A stretch of 64,000 bases of DNA from JBOGVZ01 sp050692985 (GTDB taxonomy: Bacteria; Actinomycetota; UBA4738; CALAEC01): contig JBOGVZ010000066.1 of assembly GCA_050692985.1 (NCBI GenBank), forward strand, positions 1 to 64,000, in the 5' to 3' direction. A program made the position numbers and the translations under genes. The notes below the pieces were generated by a model. That model was not told the DNA's origin, did not search any database, and saw only the letters and a program-made list of their open reading frames with translations. How positions within the stretch are numbered: position 1 is the stretch's first letter; every line of letters starts with the position of its first letter. Positions 1 to 8,954 of this stretch are shown piece by piece.

Positions 1-774
1 ATGCACGATCCACTGGCCGGCCTCGATATCCCGTCGGCCGGCTGCTATCTGATGGACGGAGAGGACGCGCTGGCGTTCGTCCGCGCGCGTCACGTGGAAG
101 GTGACCTGATCCCCGACTTCTCGCGTATCCATCGTCAGCAGCAGTTCATGCGGGCGATGATGAGCCGGGTGATGTCGCTCGGGTCGCTCCTCGACGAGCA
201 GGTCATCCGGGAGGCGGTCTCCGCCGTGACCACCGACGACACCCTGAGCGCCACGGAGCTCATCGAGCTGGGGCGGAAGCTCCGGGCCCTGGCCGAGGAG
301 GACCCCACCGGGGCCGAGAGCCTCGATCTGCGTGTGATCCCGGGGACCACCGCCACGATCGGCGACGTCTCCTACGTCCTGGCCGAGCAGCCCGAGACCC
401 GGGAGCTGTTCGAGGCCATCCGGAAGGGCAAGCCGCTCGGCCGGCTGGGCCAGGAGCTGGCGCTCACCGATCCGACCCCGGCGATCATCAGGGTCCGGGT
501 GTTCCCGGTCGCCGGCGCCGATCCGGGGGACGCGACGGCGATCGTCCGACGCGGCGGGTTCGTCGTGCTTCCGGCGGAGCCGGCCACGGGTTCCCTTCGA
601 GAGAGCGAGATCGTCTACAAGGCCGGCTCTCGCAGCCGCGCCCGCGTGGTCAGCGGGTTCTTCCCCGGGCTGCCGGTGCGCGAGGTACCCTCCGACCTGC
701 TCGACGACGCGGAGGTTGGCGTGGTGGTCGCCGATGATTTCAGCACCCGACTGACGGAGCCGGAGGAGGAATGA
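1..774 (+). CDS. LytR-CpsA-Psr (LCP) family protein, 5'-truncated by window edge
   Basis: This is the C-terminal part of an LCP phosphotransferase, the enzyme family that attaches undecaprenyl-linked glycopolymers to peptidoglycan at the outer face of the membrane. The first visible residues already lie inside the catalytic domain: ALAFVRARH followed by DFSRIHRQQQF is the family's conserved Arg-rich block. The ATG at base 1 is therefore probably an internal Met, and the signal anchor and first half lie upstream. Residues of about 160-255 look like the LytR_C tail domain. The stop overlaps the next start (ATGA), so it is translationally coupled to rmlA. An LCP next to rhamnose genes suggests it ligates the polysaccharide made by this cluster. 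Confidence 0.88.
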   Translation: MHDPLAGLDIPSAGCYLMDGEDALAFVRARHVEGDLIPDFSRIHRQQQFMRAMMSRVMSLGSLLDEQVIREAVSAVTTDDTLSATELIELGRKLRALAEEDPTGAESLDLRVIPGTTATIGDVSYVLAEQPETRELFEAIRKGKPLGRLGQELALTDPTPAIIRVRVFPVAGADPGDATAIVRRGGFVVLPAEPATGSLRESEIVYKAGSRSRARVVSGFFPGLPVREVPSDLLDDAEVGVVVADDFSTRLTEPEEE

Positions 775-1832
775 AGGCCCTCGTCCTCTCCGGCGGCGCC
801 GGCACGCGGTTGCGCCCCATCACGCACACCAGCGCGAAGCAGCTGATCCCGGTGGCCAACAAGCCGATCCTGTTCTACGGGCTGGAGGCCCTGCGGGACG
901 CCGGCCTGCGGGACGTGGGCATCGTGGTGGGGGACACCGCGGAGGAGATCCGGGCGGCCGTGGGGGACGGCTCGGCGTGGGACCTCGACGTGACCTACAT
1001 CCCCCAGGCCGAGCCGCTGGGGCTGGCGCACGCGGTCATCGTCTCCCGCGAGTACCTGGCCGACGACGACTTCGTGATGTACCTGGGCGACAACCTCCTG
1101 CTGGAGGGGCTGGGGCCGTTCGTCCGGGAGTTCGGGCGCCACCGCCCGAACGCCCAGATCTTCCTGGCGGCAGTCCCCCAGCCGGAGCGGTTCGGGGTCG
1201 CGGTGCTGGAAGGGGACCGGGTGGTGCGGCTGGTGGAGAAGCCCAGGGAGCCGATCTCGGACCTGGCGCTGGTCGGGGTGTACCTGTTCGACGCCACCGT
1301 CCACGAGGCCGTGGCCTCGGTGGAGCCCTCGTGGCGCGGGGAGCTGGAGATCACCGACTCGATCCAGGCCCTCATCGACGCCGGGCGCACGGTACGGGCG
1401 GAGATGGTGAGCGGGTGGTGGAAGGACACCGGCCACCTCGAGGACCTCCTGGAGGCGAACCGCATGCTGCTGTCGACCCTGGAGGCCCGGGTGGACGGGG
1501 AGGTGGACGCCCGGTCGCGGCTGGTCGGCCCGGTGGTGGTGGAGGCCGGGGGCAAGGTGTCGCGCTCGGTGATCCGCGGGCCGGCCGTCATCGGACGGGA
1601 CACCATCGTGGAGGACTCGCTGGTCGGCCCCCACGCCTCGATCTACTACGGGTGCCGCATCGCCCGAAGCGAGATCGAGGACTCGATCATCATGGAGCGC
1701 TGCCGCATCGAGGACGTGGCCGGCCTGGCCCAGTCGCTCCTGGGCAAGGACGTCGAGGTGCGCCGCGGCAGGGCCCGCCCGGCCATGCACCGCCTGATGC
1801 TCGGCGACCAGTCCCAGGTCGAGCTCTTCTGA
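771..1832 (+). CDS. rmlA: Glucose-1-phosphate thymidylyltransferase
   Basis: Makes dTDP-glucose from dTTP and glucose-1-phosphate, the first step of dTDP-L-rhamnose synthesis. The nucleotidyltransferase signature GGAGTRLRP is at residues 8-16, and SAKQLIPVANKPI carries the sugar-phosphate-site Lys. At 353 aa it is the long form: after the catalytic domain (about 1-240) a hexapeptide-like left-handed helix follows (VVEAGGKVSRSVIRGPAVIG and onward). Long forms occur in actinobacterial sugar pathways, whereas classic RmlA is about 290 aa. It overlaps the LCP gene by 4 bp. RmlB, C and D are all encoded within 5 kb, supporting this substrate over other NDP-sugars. Confidence 0.9.
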   Translation: MKALVLSGGAGTRLRPITHTSAKQLIPVANKPILFYGLEALRDAGLRDVGIVVGDTAEEIRAAVGDGSAWDLDVTYIPQAEPLGLAHAVIVSREYLADDDFVMYLGDNLLLEGLGPFVREFGRHRPNAQIFLAAVPQPERFGVAVLEGDRVVRLVEKPREPISDLALVGVYLFDATVHEAVASVEPSWRGELEITDSIQALIDAGRTVRAEMVSGWWKDTGHLEDLLEANRMLLSTLEARVDGEVDARSRLVGPVVVEAGGKVSRSVIRGPAVIGRDTIVEDSLVGPHASIYYGCRIARSEIEDSIIMERCRIEDVAGLAQSLLGKDVEVRRGRARPAMHRLMLGDQSQVELF

Positions 1833-1923
1833 CCGGCGAACCGAGGCAGGAATCACCGGAGGGGCGTCGAAGTCCGAAGCACGGCTCGAATCGCCGGTCG
1901 CCCGCTTCCGGAGGAGGTCCGCA

Positions 1924-3357
1924 ATGAGGCGCTCCCGCCCCGTCACCGTCGCTTCGGTTCCCGTCCTGCTGGCCACGGCCCTGGCGTTCTCCTCGATGCC
2001 CGCTGGTGCCCAGCAGGAGCCGTCGTGCAGGCCGCGCCTCAGGCCGATGACCTTCGCCGAGCAGACGTACATCAGCACCGAGCACGCCGGGGGGGAGCCG
2101 ACGGTGGAGACGCACCCGGACGGCACCCTGATCTACACGGCCCACGGGGGGACCACCCTGCTGTTTGCGCCCGCGGCGGCCGATCCGGACTCCGCCGCGT
2201 ACGTCCGGAACTACACCGGGCAGGCCTACGTGTGGTGGAGCGACGACCGGGGGCAGACGTGGAACTTCGTCCCGCGGTTCGCACCGCCCGACAACCTGCC
2301 CCTGACCGGGTTCTCGGACCCGGAGGTGGCCATCGACACCGCCGGGAACGTGTACTTCTCCGAGATCAACCTGGTGAACATCGCCATGTCGAAGTCCACC
2401 GACAGCAGCCGTTCCTACGAGCTCCAGAACTTCTTCGCCCAGACCATCACCGACCGGCAGTGGACCGAGGCCGACGAGGAGGACGTGGTCTACATCGTGG
2501 GCAACGCGTTCGCCGGGGGGACGTTCCCCAGCGACCCCGTGGGGAACCTGGGCCACAACCTGTACAAGAGCAAGGACGGCGGCCAGACGTTCACCCCGGC
2601 GGTGCCCGATCCCGGCGGGCTGGGCGACCTCCAGGTGGACAAGCGCAACGGCACCCTGTACGAGCCGAACCTCGCCGGGGGGACCCTGTCGGTGGCCGCG
2701 TTCCGGAGCATCCGGGACGACGACTTCACCCGCGAGCTGAACATCGTGGCCACGGGGGTGGACCAGGACGACACCTCCCATTGGCCGTCGATCGACGTCG
2801 ACGAGCGTGGGAACGTGTACATCACGTGGGCCGAGGACGGCGGCGGGGCCCGTCCGGGAGGGATCTGGTACTCGTACTCACGGGACGAGGGCCGGACGTG
2901 GGCTTCCCCCGTGCTGGTCGACGGGGATGAGGACGGGACCGACATCTGGCCCTGGCTGGCGGTCGGGAGCCCCGGCCGGGTGGCCGTCGCCTGGCTGGAG
3001 GCGGACCAGAAGCTCCCCAACAACAACTCCGAGCAGGCCGGGGACGCGGCCTGGCGGGTCATGGCCGCTCAGACCTTCACCGGCCTGGGGTGCCCCAGGT
3101 CCGACCGACCCGGGTTCCGCACGGTGGTGGCGACGCCCGACCCCGTCCACCGGGGGACCATCTGCAACCAGGGCACCGTGTGCCAGGCCCAGCTGATCGA
3201 CCGGCGGATGGCGGACTACTTCACGATCGAGATCGACGAGGCCGGCCGGATGTTCGCCGGCTACTCGGACACCCGGCAGGGAGGGATCGTGGCCCTCCCG
3301 GGGTTCGTGCGCCAGACGGGCGGACCTCGGTTCATCGCCCCGGGGGGCAACCGGTAG
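1924..3357 (+). CDS. Secreted sialidase-like BNR/Asp-box repeat protein
   Basis: A predicted exported beta-propeller protein. Residues 1-30 form a signal peptide (Arg-rich start, hydrophobic core, SSMPAGAQQ cleavage region). Three Asp-boxes are visible: SDDRGQTW near residue 103, SKDGGQTF near 214 and SRDEGRTW near 318, the blade signature of sialidase-fold propellers. No sialidase Arg triad could be assigned, so enzymatic activity is unproven; it could equally be a binding propeller. A strong Shine-Dalgarno (GGAGGAGG) precedes the ATG. It sits inside the rhamnose cluster but need not act in that pathway. Confidence 0.75.
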   Translation: MRRSRPVTVASVPVLLATALAFSSMPAGAQQEPSCRPRLRPMTFAEQTYISTEHAGGEPTVETHPDGTLIYTAHGGTTLLFAPAAADPDSAAYVRNYTGQAYVWWSDDRGQTWNFVPRFAPPDNLPLTGFSDPEVAIDTAGNVYFSEINLVNIAMSKSTDSSRSYELQNFFAQTITDRQWTEADEEDVVYIVGNAFAGGTFPSDPVGNLGHNLYKSKDGGQTFTPAVPDPGGLGDLQVDKRNGTLYEPNLAGGTLSVAAFRSIRDDDFTRELNIVATGVDQDDTSHWPSIDVDERGNVYITWAEDGGGARPGGIWYSYSRDEGRTWASPVLVDGDEDGTDIWPWLAVGSPGRVAVAWLEADQKLPNNNSEQAGDAAWRVMAAQTFTGLGCPRSDRPGFRTVVATPDPVHRGTICNQGTVCQAQLIDRRMADYFTIEIDEAGRMFAGYSDTRQGGIVALPGFVRQTGGPRFIAPGGNR

Positions 3358-3430
3358 GGCGGCCGGGCCCGCCCGCGGGTCCACCGTGCAGCGGGCCGCC
3401 CCCTACACTGACGGCCATGACGGAGGTCCC

Positions 3431-4582
3431 GTGCGGGTAGCGATCGACGCCCGGCCGGCGGTGTCGCCGGGCAAGACGGGCGTCGGGTACTACACGTGGA
3501 ACCTGATCCACCACCTGCCTCGGGTCGACCCGCAGACCACCTTCCTGGCCTGGTACCTGTACTTCCGGCGACTCCAGGGCCGGCCGCTGTTCTTCCGGGA
3601 CGTCGACGCCCCGAACTTCCGCGAGCGGTGGACGCCGTTCCCGTCGCGGTGGTTCTACCGGACCACGCTGGAGCACGACTGGCCCCGGGTGGAGTGGTTC
3701 GTGCGGTTCGACGTGTTCCTGGCCACGAACTTCATCCCCCCGCCCACCCGCGCCGACCGCCTGGTGGTGATGGTCCACGACCTGGCCTACAAGCTCCACC
3801 CCGAGACCGCCCCGCACCAGACCCGGCTGTGGCTGCGGAGGATCGACGAGACGCTGCGCCGGGCCCGGGGGGTGGTGGTGCCGTCGGAGTCGACGAAGCG
3901 CGACCTGGTGGACCTGTATCCGGTGGACCCCGACGCGGTCACGGTGACGCCGCTGGGCGTGGACCCCTCCACCCACCGCCCCGCGGAGCAGGCGGCCATC
4001 GACGAGGCGTGCCGGCGCTTCGGCCTGGAGCGCCCGTACCTCCTGTACGTGGGGGGGATCGAGCCGCGGAAGAACATCCCGGCCATCGTGGAGGCGTTCG
4101 CCCGGGTCCACGACGCGGCGAACGCGCTGGTAATCGTGGGGGCGTCGGTGGACTGGAACCCGGAGGGATGGAACCTGCTGCGGCCCGCCCTGGAGGCCCT
4201 GCCCCAGGAGGTGCGGCGGAAGGTGGTGCTCACCGGGTACGTCGACGAGGGGGCCAAGGCGGCCCTGCTGGGCGGGGCCACCGCGCTGGTGTACCCCTCG
4301 CTGTACGAGGGGTTCGGGCTCCCGGTGCTGGAGGCCCTGGCCTGCGGGACCCCGGTGGTCACCTCGAACGTCTCGTCGCTGCCGGAGGTGGCCGGGGAGG
4401 CCGCGGTGTACGTGGACCCCGGGGACGTGGACTCGATCGCGGGCGGCCTAGCTCGCGTCATCGGGGACGCCGAGCTGCGCCTCCGGCTTCGGGACGCGGG
4501 CCTGGCCCAGGCCTCCCGGTTCACGTGGGAGGAGACCGCCCGCCGCACCGCCCGGGCCCTGCGCCGAGCCGGGGCCGGATGA
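3431..4582 (+). CDS. Glycosyltransferase family 4
   Basis: A GT-B retaining glycosyltransferase, probably acting on the inner membrane face in polysaccharide assembly. The GTG start is chosen because GGAGG lies 4 nt upstream and the protein then begins VRVAIDARPAVSPGKTGVGYY, the usual N-terminal strand and donor-site loop. The C-terminal domain has GGIEPRKNI (about residues 205-213) and the donor-binding EGFGLPVLEALACGTPVV block with its Glu pair. Length of about 383 aa is normal. A TACACT box at 3404-3409 could be its -10. Sugar specificity cannot be read from sequence; rhamnosyl or mannosyl transfer fits the neighbourhood. Confidence 0.85.
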   Translation: MRVAIDARPAVSPGKTGVGYYTWNLIHHLPRVDPQTTFLAWYLYFRRLQGRPLFFRDVDAPNFRERWTPFPSRWFYRTTLEHDWPRVEWFVRFDVFLATNFIPPPTRADRLVVMVHDLAYKLHPETAPHQTRLWLRRIDETLRRARGVVVPSESTKRDLVDLYPVDPDAVTVTPLGVDPSTHRPAEQAAIDEACRRFGLERPYLLYVGGIEPRKNIPAIVEAFARVHDAANALVIVGASVDWNPEGWNLLRPALEALPQEVRRKVVLTGYVDEGAKAALLGGATALVYPSLYEGFGLPVLEALACGTPVVTSNVSSLPEVAGEAAVYVDPGDVDSIAGGLARVIGDAELRLRLRDAGLAQASRFTWEETARRTARALRRAGAG

Positions 4583-4636
4583 GCGTTTCCCCTGCTAGAC
4601 TGCCCGGAACGCCGGAGACCCGGCGGGGAGACCTCC

Positions 4637-5101
4637 ATGGCGGATGAGATCGATGGCGTCTGGGTGAAGGACCTCACGGTGATCCCCGACGAGCGGGGAC
4701 GCCTCCAGGAGATCCTTCGCGCCGACGACGACGGCTTCAGGAAGTTCGGACAGGTCTATATCTCGACCACGTACCCCGGCGTGGTCAAGGCCTGGCACCT
4801 GCACAAGGTGCAGGAGGACAACTTCTGCTGCGTGCGGGGCATGGTGAAGCTCGTGCTGTACGACTCCCGGGAGGACTCGCCCACGAAGGGGACGCTGACC
4901 GAGTACTTCATCGGCGAGCACGACCCCAGGCTGGTGCGGGTGCCGGCCGGCGTGTACCACGGGTGGAAGTGCGTCTCCCAGGAGGAGTCGATCGTGGTGA
5001 ACGTTCCCACCGAGCCCTACAATCGCGAGGCCCCGGACGAATACCGGGCTCCCTGGGACACGCCCGACATCCCCTACAGCTGGGACATCGCCTTCAAGTG
5101 A
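4637..5101 (+). CDS. rmlC: dTDP-4-dehydrorhamnose 3,5-epimerase family protein
   Basis: A cupin-fold sugar epimerase, the third step of dTDP-L-rhamnose synthesis. At 154 aa it is shorter than typical RmlC (about 180-200 aa). It keeps the family's WHLH histidine motif (about residue 53), the ERGRLQE start (residues 19-25) and PAGVYHGW near residue 105. Its divergence from textbook RmlC means a 3-epimerase or related cupin is possible, but there is no other rmlC candidate and it overlaps rmlB by 4 bp, so rmlC is the best call. The SD is GGGGAGA and a TAGACT box lies at 4596-4601. Confidence 0.75.
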   Translation: MADEIDGVWVKDLTVIPDERGRLQEILRADDDGFRKFGQVYISTTYPGVVKAWHLHKVQEDNFCCVRGMVKLVLYDSREDSPTKGTLTEYFIGEHDPRLVRVPAGVYHGWKCVSQEESIVVNVPTEPYNREAPDEYRAPWDTPDIPYSWDIAFK

Positions 5102-6066
5102 GCACCTTGGTGACCGGGGGGGCCGGCTTCATCGGCTCCCACTTCGTGGACCTCCTGCTGGGCATCCGGCCGGACGAGCCCGTCACGGTCCTGGACTCCC
5201 TGACCTATGCGGGGCACCGCGACAACGTGGCCCCCCACCGGGAGGACCCCCGGTTCACGTTCGTCCGCGGCGACGTGGCCGATGCGGGCGCCGTCGACCC
5301 CCTGGTGAAGGCCGCCGACGTCGTGGTGAACTTCGCCGCCGAGTCGTTCGTGGACCGCAGCATCGCCGACGCCCGCCCGTTCGCCGTGACGAACGTGGTG
5401 GGGACCCAGACGCTCCTCGACGCCTGCCTCCGCCACGGCGTCCCCATGGTCCAGGTCTCCACGGACGAGGTGTACGGGTCGATCCGCGACGGCGCGTTCA
5501 CCGAGGACAGTCCCCTGGCGCCGAACAACCCGTACGCGGCCACCAAGGCCGGGGCCGACCTGCTGTGCCGGTCGTTCCACCGCACCCACGGCCTGGACGT
5601 GAGGATCATGCGCGGCGCCAACGCTTACGGGCCCCGGCAGCATCCCGAGAAGGCCATCCCCACGTTCACGGCGGCGGCCCTGCGCGGGGAGCCGCTCCCG
5701 GTGTACGGCGACGGCTCGAACCGCCGTGAGTGGCTGCATGCGGAGGACTTCGCCCGGGCCGTGCTCACGGTGCTCGAGCGGGGCGAGCCGGGGGAGGTGT
5801 ACAACGCCGGCGGCGGCCACGAGGTGGCCAACCTCGAGCTGGCCCGGGCGATCTGCCGGCTGGCCGGCGCCCCGGAGTCGCTGGTGACCTTCGTGGAGGA
5901 CCGTCCCGGCCACGACTTCCGGTACTCGATGGTGTGGGAACGCCTGGCCTCCGTGGGGTGGAAGCCCGAGGTCGCCTTCGAGGACGGCCTGTCCCGGACG
6001 GTGAGCTGGTTCCGGGAGCATCCCGAGCGCCGGGCCGCGGCCGCCGCCACGGGGGGACCACGGTGA
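5098..6066 (+). CDS. rmlB: dTDP-glucose 4,6-dehydratase
   Basis: An NAD-dependent extended SDR converting dTDP-glucose to dTDP-4-keto-6-deoxyglucose. The GTG start overlaps the previous stop as GTGA and places the Rossmann motif TGGAGFIG at residues 6-13. STDEVYG (about residue 122) and YAATK (about 146-150) supply the catalytic Thr-Asp-Glu and Tyr-Lys. The 322-aa length is standard. It forms a tight translationally coupled series with rmlC before it and rmlD after it. Confidence 0.92.
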   Translation: MSTLVTGGAGFIGSHFVDLLLGIRPDEPVTVLDSLTYAGHRDNVAPHREDPRFTFVRGDVADAGAVDPLVKAADVVVNFAAESFVDRSIADARPFAVTNVVGTQTLLDACLRHGVPMVQVSTDEVYGSIRDGAFTEDSPLAPNNPYAATKAGADLLCRSFHRTHGLDVRIMRGANAYGPRQHPEKAIPTFTAAALRGEPLPVYGDGSNRREWLHAEDFARAVLTVLERGEPGEVYNAGGGHEVANLELARAICRLAGAPESLVTFVEDRPGHDFRYSMVWERLASVGWKPEVAFEDGLSRTVSWFREHPERRAAAAATGGPR

Positions 6067-6899
6067 GGGTCGTGGTCACCGGCGCGAGGGGAGGCCTGGG
6101 GCGAGCGCTGCTGGCCCGGACCCCGCCGGACCACGACGCCGTCCCCCTGTCGCACCACGAGCTCCCGGTCGAGGACGCCCAGGCCGTCCCGGAGCGCATC
6201 GGTGCGGCTCGGCCGGACGTCGTCCTGCACCTGGCCGCGAAGACCTCGGTGGACGGCTGTGAGGCGGATCCGGCAGGGGCGGCCGTGGTCAACGCCCTGG
6301 GCACCGCGAACGTGGCGGTGGCCGCCCAGCGGGCCGGAGCCCTGCTGGTGGCGATGTCCACCGACTACGTGTTCGACGGCGAGAAGGGCGAGCCGTACGA
6401 CGAGCGCGACGAGCCCAACCCCCTGTCGGCGTACGGTCGGAGCAAGCTGGCGGGGGAGCGTGCGGCCCGGGCCATCGCGTCCGACCACCTCGTGGTCCGG
6501 ACCTCGTGGGTGTTCGGGGCCGAGGACGAGTTCGTGCGCCGGTCCGTGGCCTGGCTGGCTGCCGGTGAGGAGGTGGGTGGGATCGTGGACCAGGTGGGCA
6601 CCCCGACGTACGTGGCCCACCTCGCGGAGCGGCTGTGGGGCCTGGTGGGCTCCGCGGTCCGGGGGACCGTCCATCTGGCCGGCCCGGAGGCCACCACGTG
6701 GTACGACCTCCTGGTGCGGGCCAAGGAGCTGGGTGACCTTCCGGGGGAGGTCGTCGAGCAGAAGGCCGCCGACCTGGACCGGGCCGCCCCGCGCCCGGCC
6801 AACTCGGCCCTGGCCAGCGTGGTGCTGCCGGAGGCGGGGATCCCGGCTCTGCCACCGCTCTACGAGGCCCTACGGGAGGTGATCGACGCTGTCCGCTGA
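6063..6899 (+). CDS. rmlD: dTDP-4-dehydrorhamnose reductase
   Basis: Final NAD(P)H-dependent reduction to dTDP-L-rhamnose. The GTG start overlaps the rmlB stop by 4 bp. TGARGGLG (about residues 6-13) is the nucleotide-binding loop, STDYVFDG lies near residue 99, and YGRSKLAGE (about 124) contains the Tyr-Lys catalytic pair; VRTSWVFG follows. All are standard RmlD landmarks, and 278 aa is typical. Its last codons overlap the next gene and contain that gene's extended Shine-Dalgarno. Confidence 0.92.
   Translation: MRVVVTGARGGLGRALLARTPPDHDAVPLSHHELPVEDAQAVPERIGAARPDVVLHLAAKTSVDGCEADPAGAAVVNALGTANVAVAAQRAGALLVAMSTDYVFDGEKGEPYDERDEPNPLSAYGRSKLAGERAARAIASDHLVVRTSWVFGAEDEFVRRSVAWLAAGEEVGGIVDQVGTPTYVAHLAERLWGLVGSAVRGTVHLAGPEATTWYDLLVRAKELGDLPGEVVEQKAADLDRAAPRPANSALASVVLPEAGIPALPPLYEALREVIDAVR
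6875..6884 (+). promoter_or_regulatory. Ten-base Shine-Dalgarno deciding a CTG start
   Basis: GGAGGTGATC is a full 10-nt complement to the usual 16S rRNA 3' end. The only start-like codon at proper distance in the permease frame is CTG at 6889, 9 nt after GGAGG. No ATG or GTG occurs in that frame between the upstream stop (6880-6882) and the conserved first helix; the next TTG is at 7003, inside conserved sequence. Confidence 0.6.
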
Positions 6900-7776
6900 G
6901 GTCCTGGTCCGGACCAGCGAGCCCCCCCGCCTTCGGGTCCTGTCCCGCCTGCGGGAGCTGTGGCGTTCCCGAGAGGTCCTGGCGAACCTGTCCCGCAAGG
7001 AGTTGAGGGTTCGCTACAAGTCGTCCGTGCTGGGGGTCCTGTGGTCGATGCTGAACCCGGTCCTGTACATGGTGATCTTCTCGCTGGTGTTCGTGGTGTT
7101 CCTCCGGGGCGGCGTCGACTACTACCCGATCCTCCTCCTGTCCGGGCTCCTGCCGTGGACGCTGTTCTCCACCGGCCTCCAGGGGGCCACCACCTCGGTG
7201 ACGGGCAACGCCCAGCTCGTGCCCAAGGTCGCCTTCACCCGAGAGGTGCTCCCACTGGCGGCCGTCGGCGCCCAGAGCATCAACTTCCTGTTCCAGTTCG
7301 CCGTGCTCCTGGTGTTCCTGGTCGTCATCTTCGGGTTCTCGTTCGTGAGCCCTGCGCTCCTCCTGGTACCGGCGGCGCTCGTCGTGCTGCTGCTGTTCGT
7401 GGCCGCCGTGGGCTTCGCCACGTCCGCGCTGAACGTCCGGTACCGGGACACCGGCCACCTGGTGGAGCTGGCGCTCCTGGCATGGTTCTGGAGCACCCCG
7501 ATCGTGTACCCGGCCCGGGAGGTGGCCAGGAGCATGGGCCAGACCGGGTTCACGCTGTATCTCCTCAACCCCCTGACGAACGTGGTCCTGGCCTTCCAGC
7601 GAGCGCTGTACGGGGCGGCGGTACCCACCGACGCCGGGGAGAAGGTCCTGCCCACCATGGATCCGTCCTGGTACTGGACCCGCCTCGGGCTCGTGGCTGC
7701 CGCGTCGGTGGTGCTGCTGTACCTGGCGTGGCGCCTGTTCTTCCGGATGTCCGGCGACTTCGCGGAGGAGCTGTAG
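6889..7776 (+). CDS. wzm: ABC-2 type polysaccharide export permease (Wzm-like)
   Basis: Membrane subunit of an ABC exporter moving a lipid-linked polysaccharide across the cytoplasmic membrane. The amphipathic stretch ELWRSREVLANLSRKELRVR and the helix YKSSVLGVLWSMLNPVLYM are the hallmark N-terminus of Wzm/TagG permeases; about six hydrophobic segments follow, with the typical loop PIVYPAREV. Starting at TTG 7003 would delete the conserved amphipathic region, so I use CTG 6889 (295 aa), which has a perfect extended ribosome-binding site. The gene overlaps rmlD by 11 nt and is followed after 2 nt by its ATPase. Confidence 0.87.
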   Translation: MSAEVLVRTSEPPRLRVLSRLRELWRSREVLANLSRKELRVRYKSSVLGVLWSMLNPVLYMVIFSLVFVVFLRGGVDYYPILLLSGLLPWTLFSTGLQGATTSVTGNAQLVPKVAFTREVLPLAAVGAQSINFLFQFAVLLVFLVVIFGFSFVSPALLLVPAALVVLLLFVAAVGFATSALNVRYRDTGHLVELALLAWFWSTPIVYPAREVARSMGQTGFTLYLLNPLTNVVLAFQRALYGAAVPTDAGEKVLPTMDPSWYWTRLGLVAAASVVLLYLAWRLFFRMSGDFAEEL

Positions 7777-7778
7777 CC

Positions 7779-8954
7779 ATGGCCCAGGCCGCCATCCAGG
7801 TCGAGGGGGTGTCGAAGCGCTTCCGCCTGTACCACGAGCGTCCCTCGAGCGTGAAGGAGCGGCTGCTGCGGTTCCGGCGCTCGCGGGCCGAGGACTTCTG
7901 GGCCCTTCGCGACCTCGCGTTCGAGGTGGAGGAAGGGCAGACCGTGGGGCTGTTGGGCCCCAACGGCTCGGGGAAGACCACGCTGCTCAAGATCATCGGC
8001 GGCATCCTCCGGCCGACCACCGGGCAGGTCCTGACCCGCGGCCGCATCGCCGCCCTCCTGGAGCTGGGGGCGGGGTTCCACCCCGAGCTCACCGGCCGGG
8101 AGAACGTGTACCTCAACGCCTCGATCCTGGGGCTGTCCCGCAAGGAGACCGACCGGCACTTCGAGGAGATCGTGGCCTTCGCCGAGCTCGACGATTTCAT
8201 CGACAACCAGGTGAAGTACTACTCGTCGGGGATGTTCGTCCGGCTGGGGTTCGCGGTCGCGGTGCACGTGGACCCCAGGATCCTCCTGGTGGACGAGGTC
8301 CTGGCCGTCGGTGACGAGGCCTTCCAGCGCAAGTGCATCGCCCGGGTCCGGGAGTTCCAGCGGGAGGGCCGGACGATCGTGTTCGTCACCCACGCCCCCC
8401 AGCTCGTCCACCAGATCTGCGACCGGGCGGTGATGCTGGAGCGGGGCCGGATCAAGGTGGCCGGCGAGGTGGCCGAGGTCATCAAGCAGTTCCGGCTGAC
8501 GATGCTCCAGCGGCACACCGCGTTCGCCAGGGAGCACGTGACCGGCGACATCACCATCGAGGACGTCGACCTGCTCGACAGCAAGGGCCAGCCGGTCTCC
8601 GTCGTCTCGCCGGGGGAGCCGCTGACGGTCCGGGTATCGCTGCGGGCCCACCGTCCGGCCGACGATCCCCACGTGTCGATCGCCGTGTTCGACAACAACG
8701 AGGAGTTCATCTACGGGACCAGCACCCGGCGCATGGGCGTGGAGCTGGGGCGGTTCGAGGGGAAGCGCCGGGTCAGCTTCGAGCTCAAGCAGCTGCCCAT
8801 GGTCGAGGGCCAGTACCTGGTCACCATCGGGGTCCACAACCGGGACAAGTCCGTGGCCCACGACTGGCACGACATGCGGTACGCCTTCGACGTGGTGCGG
8901 TACCTGGAGGAGGGGTTGTACATCCCCACCGAGGTGAAGGTGGATCCGGCATGA
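7779..8954 (+). CDS. wzt: ABC polysaccharide exporter ATPase with Wzt C-terminal domain
   Basis: ATP-binding partner of the preceding permease. Walker A GPNGSGKTT (about residues 60-68), the signature region KYYSSGMFVRLGFA (about 147-160, with the Wzt/TagH-type YSSGM) and Walker B ILLVDEVLAVGD (about 168-179) are intact. Residues of about 250-391 form the beta-rich Wzt_C domain, which in O-antigen exporters recognises the chain terminus; its presence suggests the exported glycan carries a terminal modification. The stop overlaps the next ATG. Confidence 0.9.
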   Translation: MAQAAIQVEGVSKRFRLYHERPSSVKERLLRFRRSRAEDFWALRDLAFEVEEGQTVGLLGPNGSGKTTLLKIIGGILRPTTGQVLTRGRIAALLELGAGFHPELTGRENVYLNASILGLSRKETDRHFEEIVAFAELDDFIDNQVKYYSSGMFVRLGFAVAVHVDPRILLVDEVLAVGDEAFQRKCIARVREFQREGRTIVFVTHAPQLVHQICDRAVMLERGRIKVAGEVAEVIKQFRLTMLQRHTAFAREHVTGDITIEDVDLLDSKGQPVSVVSPGEPLTVRVSLRAHRPADDPHVSIAVFDNNEEFIYGTSTRRMGVELGRFEGKRRVSFELKQLPMVEGQYLVTIGVHNRDKSVAHDWHDMRYAFDVVRYLEEGLYIPTEVKVDPA

